DNA of 64,000 bases from SAR202 cluster bacterium bin87 (GTDB lineage: Bacteria; Chloroflexota; Dehalococcoidia; Lucifugimonadales; UBA3495), in contig MPNC01000001.1 in NCBI GenBank assembly GCA_002238825.1, positions 558,001-622,000 on the forward strand, read 5' to 3'. The notes beneath the pieces are model-generated. The model was not told where the DNA came from. It made no database searches and saw only the letters and a list, made by a program, of their open reading frames with translations. Made by a program: the position numbers and the translations under genes. Positions 61,127-64,000 of the stretch are shown here, piece after piece; the first letter of the stretch is position 1; each line of letters opens with the position of its first letter.

Positions 61127-61134
61127 CGACACCC

Positions 61135-61551
61135 CCTGGAAGAGTCAGCCGATGTCTTCGTCGCCGGTTTACGCCGGGTGGAGGTTTAGTACGCGGGTTT
61201 CGCCGGCGGCCGTGGAGTGCACGGCATCGTCTCTGACGCCAACCTGCGTTGGACACCGCGAAACTGCAGGGCAGTTCGTTGGAGCAAGGATGGATCTGCA
61301 CAGTATCCGCACAGAAATGGCCTGATATTTCACGCTCTTCTCACATCGGTGGGCTACCCTGTATCTAATACGTCAAATAAGACGTGGGCATGGGCTCGCC
61401 CGACCGGTCGGTGGGTTCGATGCCATCCACGGCATAACGTGGATGAGGTGAATGGTTCGTGTGGCGTCGCCGGGTCAGTGGGTGTCATTCGATGGTGATG
61501 CCGCGCGAACTCAATAACTACTTAGACGTTCACGGGAATAGGAGGAGCGTC
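61135..61551. other. Intergenic region after the IS remnant
   Basis: About 415 bp. I see no gene or RNA; the last 20 bases hold the AGGAGGAGCGTC ribosome-binding site of the next gene. Confidence 0.45.
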
Positions 61552-62022
61552 ATGTCTTATTTCCTTCGCGCTGCGGCGGCTTACGTCGTTCTGGTCGGCG
61601 TTGCCGTTGCCGTCCATTTCATCATCACTCCGTTCTATCACGCGGGCGACGCGCCGTTCACGTTGTGGCAATACATGAACTGGTTCATCGCTGCTGCGCT
61701 GCTGGTCACGTTGGGAGCGAGTTACGCCGGGAAGCGGCGGATGGAATCCGACGGGACTGCGGAGATAAAACGGTACCTGGAGGCCAACGTGGTCTTCTAC
61801 GGCACGGTGGCCGCGTCCATCATCTTTTTCTGGAACTGGTTCCTGGAGCTGACTCCGGCCAACGCGTCAGACCATCAATTCTGGCACGTGTTGGGTGCGG
61901 CGCTGCCCATCTTGATGGTGGTTGCAGGCTTGCGGCTCTGGAGCATGCCCGAGAGGCGCAGCGTTACCGATCCACCGGAAAGCCTTTCCGGCCGAGCCCT
62001 GGGCATCCGGAGTCGGTCATGA
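61552..62022 (+). CDS. Small membrane protein with four predicted helices, function unknown
   Basis: A 156-residue protein. Hydrophobic helices lie at about residues 6-27 (AAAAYVVLVGVAVAVHFIIT), 38-58, 78-99 (VVFYGTVAASIIFFWNWFLE) and 108-128. A short polar C-terminal tail follows. I recognise no family. ATG 61552 follows GGAGGAGCGTC, an excellent site; earlier in-frame Met codons lack one. It stands alone between an IS remnant and a lipoprotein gene. Confidence 0.7.
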   Translation: MSYFLRAAAAYVVLVGVAVAVHFIITPFYHAGDAPFTLWQYMNWFIAAALLVTLGASYAGKRRMESDGTAEIKRYLEANVVFYGTVAASIIFFWNWFLELTPANASDHQFWHVLGAALPILMVVAGLRLWSMPERRSVTDPPESLSGRALGIRSRS

Positions 62023-62483
62023 AACCGGCCGCCCGGGTCGTTGGTGGCTGACTGTGTGTGTTTGGGCTGAGGGCAAGATAAGTTGCGAGACTAAACGCCC
62101 GGCCCGTCAAGAACGACGAGGGCCGCTGAAGGGCCCTGGTGCGATGCGTACTTGCTCAGCTCCGCTTGGGATTTGGGAACGTCCGGCAGATGGCTCGTTG
62201 GGCGGTCGCGGCGAAACTGGGGCGAAGCCCGGATTGACCTACAAACCGGGCTTCGCTGAAGCGTGGGCTCAGTAGTTTGGCCAGCCCTAGCGCGGCGGTA
62301 ACGACTCCGTCAGGGTGAGGACCATCGCATGATTTTCACGCGCGATGGTTAGCATCTCATTGGCGTCAGCAGCCCAACTACAATCACAAATCTCAAGATG
62401 ATTCATTCGCCGGGTGCCCCGGCCCTGGCTCATCGGCACCGCTGCCGGCATCATGTGCAACTGCGGGGGAAATTCCGCAGGGA
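62023..62483. other. Intergenic region with one stable hairpin
   Basis: GCGAAGCCCGG (62222-62232) pairs with CCGGGCTTCGC (62246-62256), a perfect 11-bp stem without a T-run. GGGCCGCTGAAGGGCCC lies at about 62110. No gene is supported. Confidence 0.45.
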
Positions 62484-63881
62484 CTAATTTCCCACCTCTG
62501 CATGAAACACGAGCCCGTCCCCGGCGCAGGTGAGAATCACCAATCGGTCGCCAAAGACGTGATACCGCTCCGCGGCCGCCAGGAAGTCCAGATACTGGCG
62601 CTGTTGAGGCGACACGGTGCGCTGGTCGCCGCACGAATTCTTCGTACTCACGGCTGCGTCGTCGTTGAAAATCGTCCCGCCCGCGCCGATCAATATCGGC
62701 CCTTGCCCGCCAACCGCGCGATACGTGTACGATTGACACCCAAGCGACCCTTCAACGGTCTCCTTGGAGAATGCGGCGGTTACGTTCACTCCGGGTATCA
62801 CCTCAGTATCCCTGGGCCGGGTCATGCCCGAACTGTTCGAACGGGTCTCGAGGAACCGGGTCAGGTGCCACCGCACATCGAATATGGCGCCTGCCGGTTG
62901 CGGCAACGGTTCGAACTTCAGCGTCTTGCCTTTGCTGGTACGCACCATCAATCGTTTGGACCCCTCAACCTGATGAACCGAGTATTCGTTCGCCCAGCCG
63001 AAGTCCTCGACGAACCGGTGCTCCCGTTTCACGGCGTCCCTGGAGCACGCCTCGATGGAACCGGACATCCCCTTGCTTGGTATCCGGATGCGCCCGTCGG
63101 ACGCCGTGTAGCCCAGAGTAAAATCCCGGCAGGCAGTGGTGCCGGTAGCCGCCCGGGAGTGCAAAAACAAAAGGGTCGTATCCCCTTCACCGTAGGTCCC
63201 GTCATCGTCCACGAGGCGCCAACTGGTGCCCACCAACTCCACAGGTCGCCCGGCCAATGGCGGTTGCCTGACGAAAGCCAGCGCGACCTCTCCCGAGCGG
63301 TCGACTATATGCAGACGGTCATCCACGAGGCGTGCTCTGGCCGGCTGTAGCATGGCGTCCAGGTACCGGTCCGCCTGGTCGAGGATGCCGGGAGGGCTCA
63401 TGCAGCCCATGGCGGTTCCGGCAATGGGCGGCGCCGAGATTTCTCCGTCTGCATTGATTATCGGTTTGCCGGATTCATGCCGGCCGCCGATGAAATTGCA
63501 GCCGTCAAACCCGTTGAACTGCGGACCGTTGACCGTTAGCGTTGCATACGTGCCGGCAATTGGAGGCTGCCCGTAAATCGACACCAGAATCCAGGTGGCG
63601 CCGTCGATTGACGATGTGGTCGGACTGGACTCGGGAACCGCGGTGGCCGCCGAAGTTGTTGTGGGGCTGAGCGCTGGAACGGAAGTTCCAGCAAGAGTGG
63701 TGGTGGAACTGGGCGCTGCGGTTGCAGCGCCAGGAGGCGTGGGGCTGAACGCCGGTGCGGCGCTGCTGACGTTACTCTGGGGTCGCTCGGGCTGATCAGG
63801 GCCGTCGCAGGCGATGCCAAACATCAGCGCAACGGTGATCGACAGCACCGCCATCAATCCGGTTGTCCGCAAGAGGTTCAA
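62484..63881 (-). CDS. Lipoprotein with META/HslJ-like repeats
   Basis: A 465-residue secreted protein. The signal peptide ends in FGIAC (Cys25, lipidation site), followed by a Ser/Thr/Pro/Ala-rich linker of about 65 residues. Three domains look like META (HslJ) repeats: GATWILVSIYGQPPIAGTYA with CNFIGGRHESGKP, GTSWRLVDDDGTYGEGDTTL, and FDVRWHLTRFLETRSNS with ETVEGSLGCQSYTYRAVG. META domains occur in secreted or stress-linked proteins of unclear function. The C-terminus has a possible disulfide (CGDQ...CAGDG). Start ATG 63881; no neighbour suggests a role. Confidence 0.72.
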   Translation of the reverse strand: MNLLRTTGLMAVLSITVALMFGIACDGPDQPERPQSNVSSAAPAFSPTPPGAATAAPSSTTTLAGTSVPALSPTTTSAATAVPESSPTTSSIDGATWILVSIYGQPPIAGTYATLTVNGPQFNGFDGCNFIGGRHESGKPIINADGEISAPPIAGTAMGCMSPPGILDQADRYLDAMLQPARARLVDDRLHIVDRSGEVALAFVRQPPLAGRPVELVGTSWRLVDDDGTYGEGDTTLLFLHSRAATGTTACRDFTLGYTASDGRIRIPSKGMSGSIEACSRDAVKREHRFVEDFGWANEYSVHQVEGSKRLMVRTSKGKTLKFEPLPQPAGAIFDVRWHLTRFLETRSNSSGMTRPRDTEVIPGVNVTAAFSKETVEGSLGCQSYTYRAVGGQGPILIGAGGTIFNDDAAVSTKNSCGDQRTVSPQQRQYLDFLAAAERYHVFGDRLVILTCAGDGLVFHAEVGN

Positions 63882-64000
63882 ACCTCCCGACGCGGCAACG
63901 ACCAGTTGGACCGAAGATTTGGGTCACCCGCAGTGGCGTTCCGCGCATTCTCTATACTCGTCCGTCTTCCCATGGATTTCGGGTTCCCACAGCCCGATGC

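Larger units (their letters stand above)
60301..61134. mobile_element. Decayed IS5-family (IS427-like) insertion sequence
   Basis: About 834 bp with terminal inverted repeats GAGTGTCGTCAA and TTGACGACACCC (11 of 12 matching) around a two-frame IS5-type transposase. No target duplication is clear. The element carries three inactivating changes in its second frame. It sits about 70 bases past the tRNA-Arg terminator. Confidence 0.75.

Overview
The window is high-GC bacterial DNA with dense, mostly ordinary genes and a few repeat-rich gaps. The gene set fits a Chloroflexota bacterium, perhaps Dehalococcoidia/SAR202-like: a coenzyme F420 operon (cofG, cofH, cofD, cofC) beside flavin/F420 luciferase-like oxidoreductases, a NIPSNAP protein, an archaeal-type FBP aldolase/phosphatase, a split B12-dependent methylmalonyl-CoA mutase and RNase J. 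This assignment is an inference from gene content; no rRNA is present.

Layout. 0-9 kb (mostly minus strand): a one-chain formate dehydrogenase, an aminotransferase, an FMN-dependent monooxygenase, a candidate structured RNA with its own promoter and terminator, a MocA/MobA-like nucleotidyltransferase, a frameshifted acyltransferase-3 gene and an XdhC-type molybdoenzyme maturation factor. 9-27 kb (mostly plus): ispG, an acyl-CoA-dehydrogenase-like enzyme, proS, a zinc alcohol dehydrogenase, a CCA-adding enzyme, a hydroxyisobutyrate-dehydrogenase-like enzyme, a VOC protein, an amidohydrolase, tRNA-Val, ruvB, then the F420 operon followed by a luciferase-like oxidoreductase and fabI. 28-41 kb: FBP aldolase/phosphatase, a second aminotransferase, aspS with an apparent CTG start, a YyaL/DUF255 protein, an oligopeptide-type ABC importer (permeases and binding protein), tRNA-His and tRNA-Arg, an HtrA-like protease and a NIPSNAP protein. 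41.7-46 kb: a methylmalonyl-CoA module (mutase large chain, acyl-CoA dehydrogenase, epimerase) and holA. 46-52 kb is the accessory part: an oligopeptide ABC ATPase and a PHP phosphoesterase separated by an inserted HNH-endonuclease cassette with 56-bp direct repeats, then about 3 kb of palindromic and tandem repeats around one unrecognised gene. 52-60 kb (minus): ftsK, rnj, udg4, acpP, nusB, fabD, rpmF, yceD and the B12-binding chain of the mutase. 60-64 kb: tRNA-Arg, a decayed IS5-family element, a small membrane protein and a lipoprotein with META-like repeats.

How genes work together. cofG/H build the deazaflavin Fo and cofD/C attach the phospholactyl-type side chain; the next gene is a plausible F420 or FMN user. 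The mutase large chain (41.7 kb) and B12 chain (59.4 kb) should form one enzyme, with the epimerase supplying the correct methylmalonyl-CoA stereoisomer. acpP, fabD and fabI belong to type II fatty-acid synthesis. The lone ATPase at 46 kb may energise the ATPase-less importer at 34-38 kb.

The best leads for something undescribed are the 1,017-bp HNH cassette, which duplicates and restores the 3' end and ribosome-binding site of its target gene; the candidate RNA at about 5.61-5.89 kb; the families of palindromic miniature elements, two of them with exact 8-bp target duplications; and a tRNA-Val with C in place of the near-universal U33.
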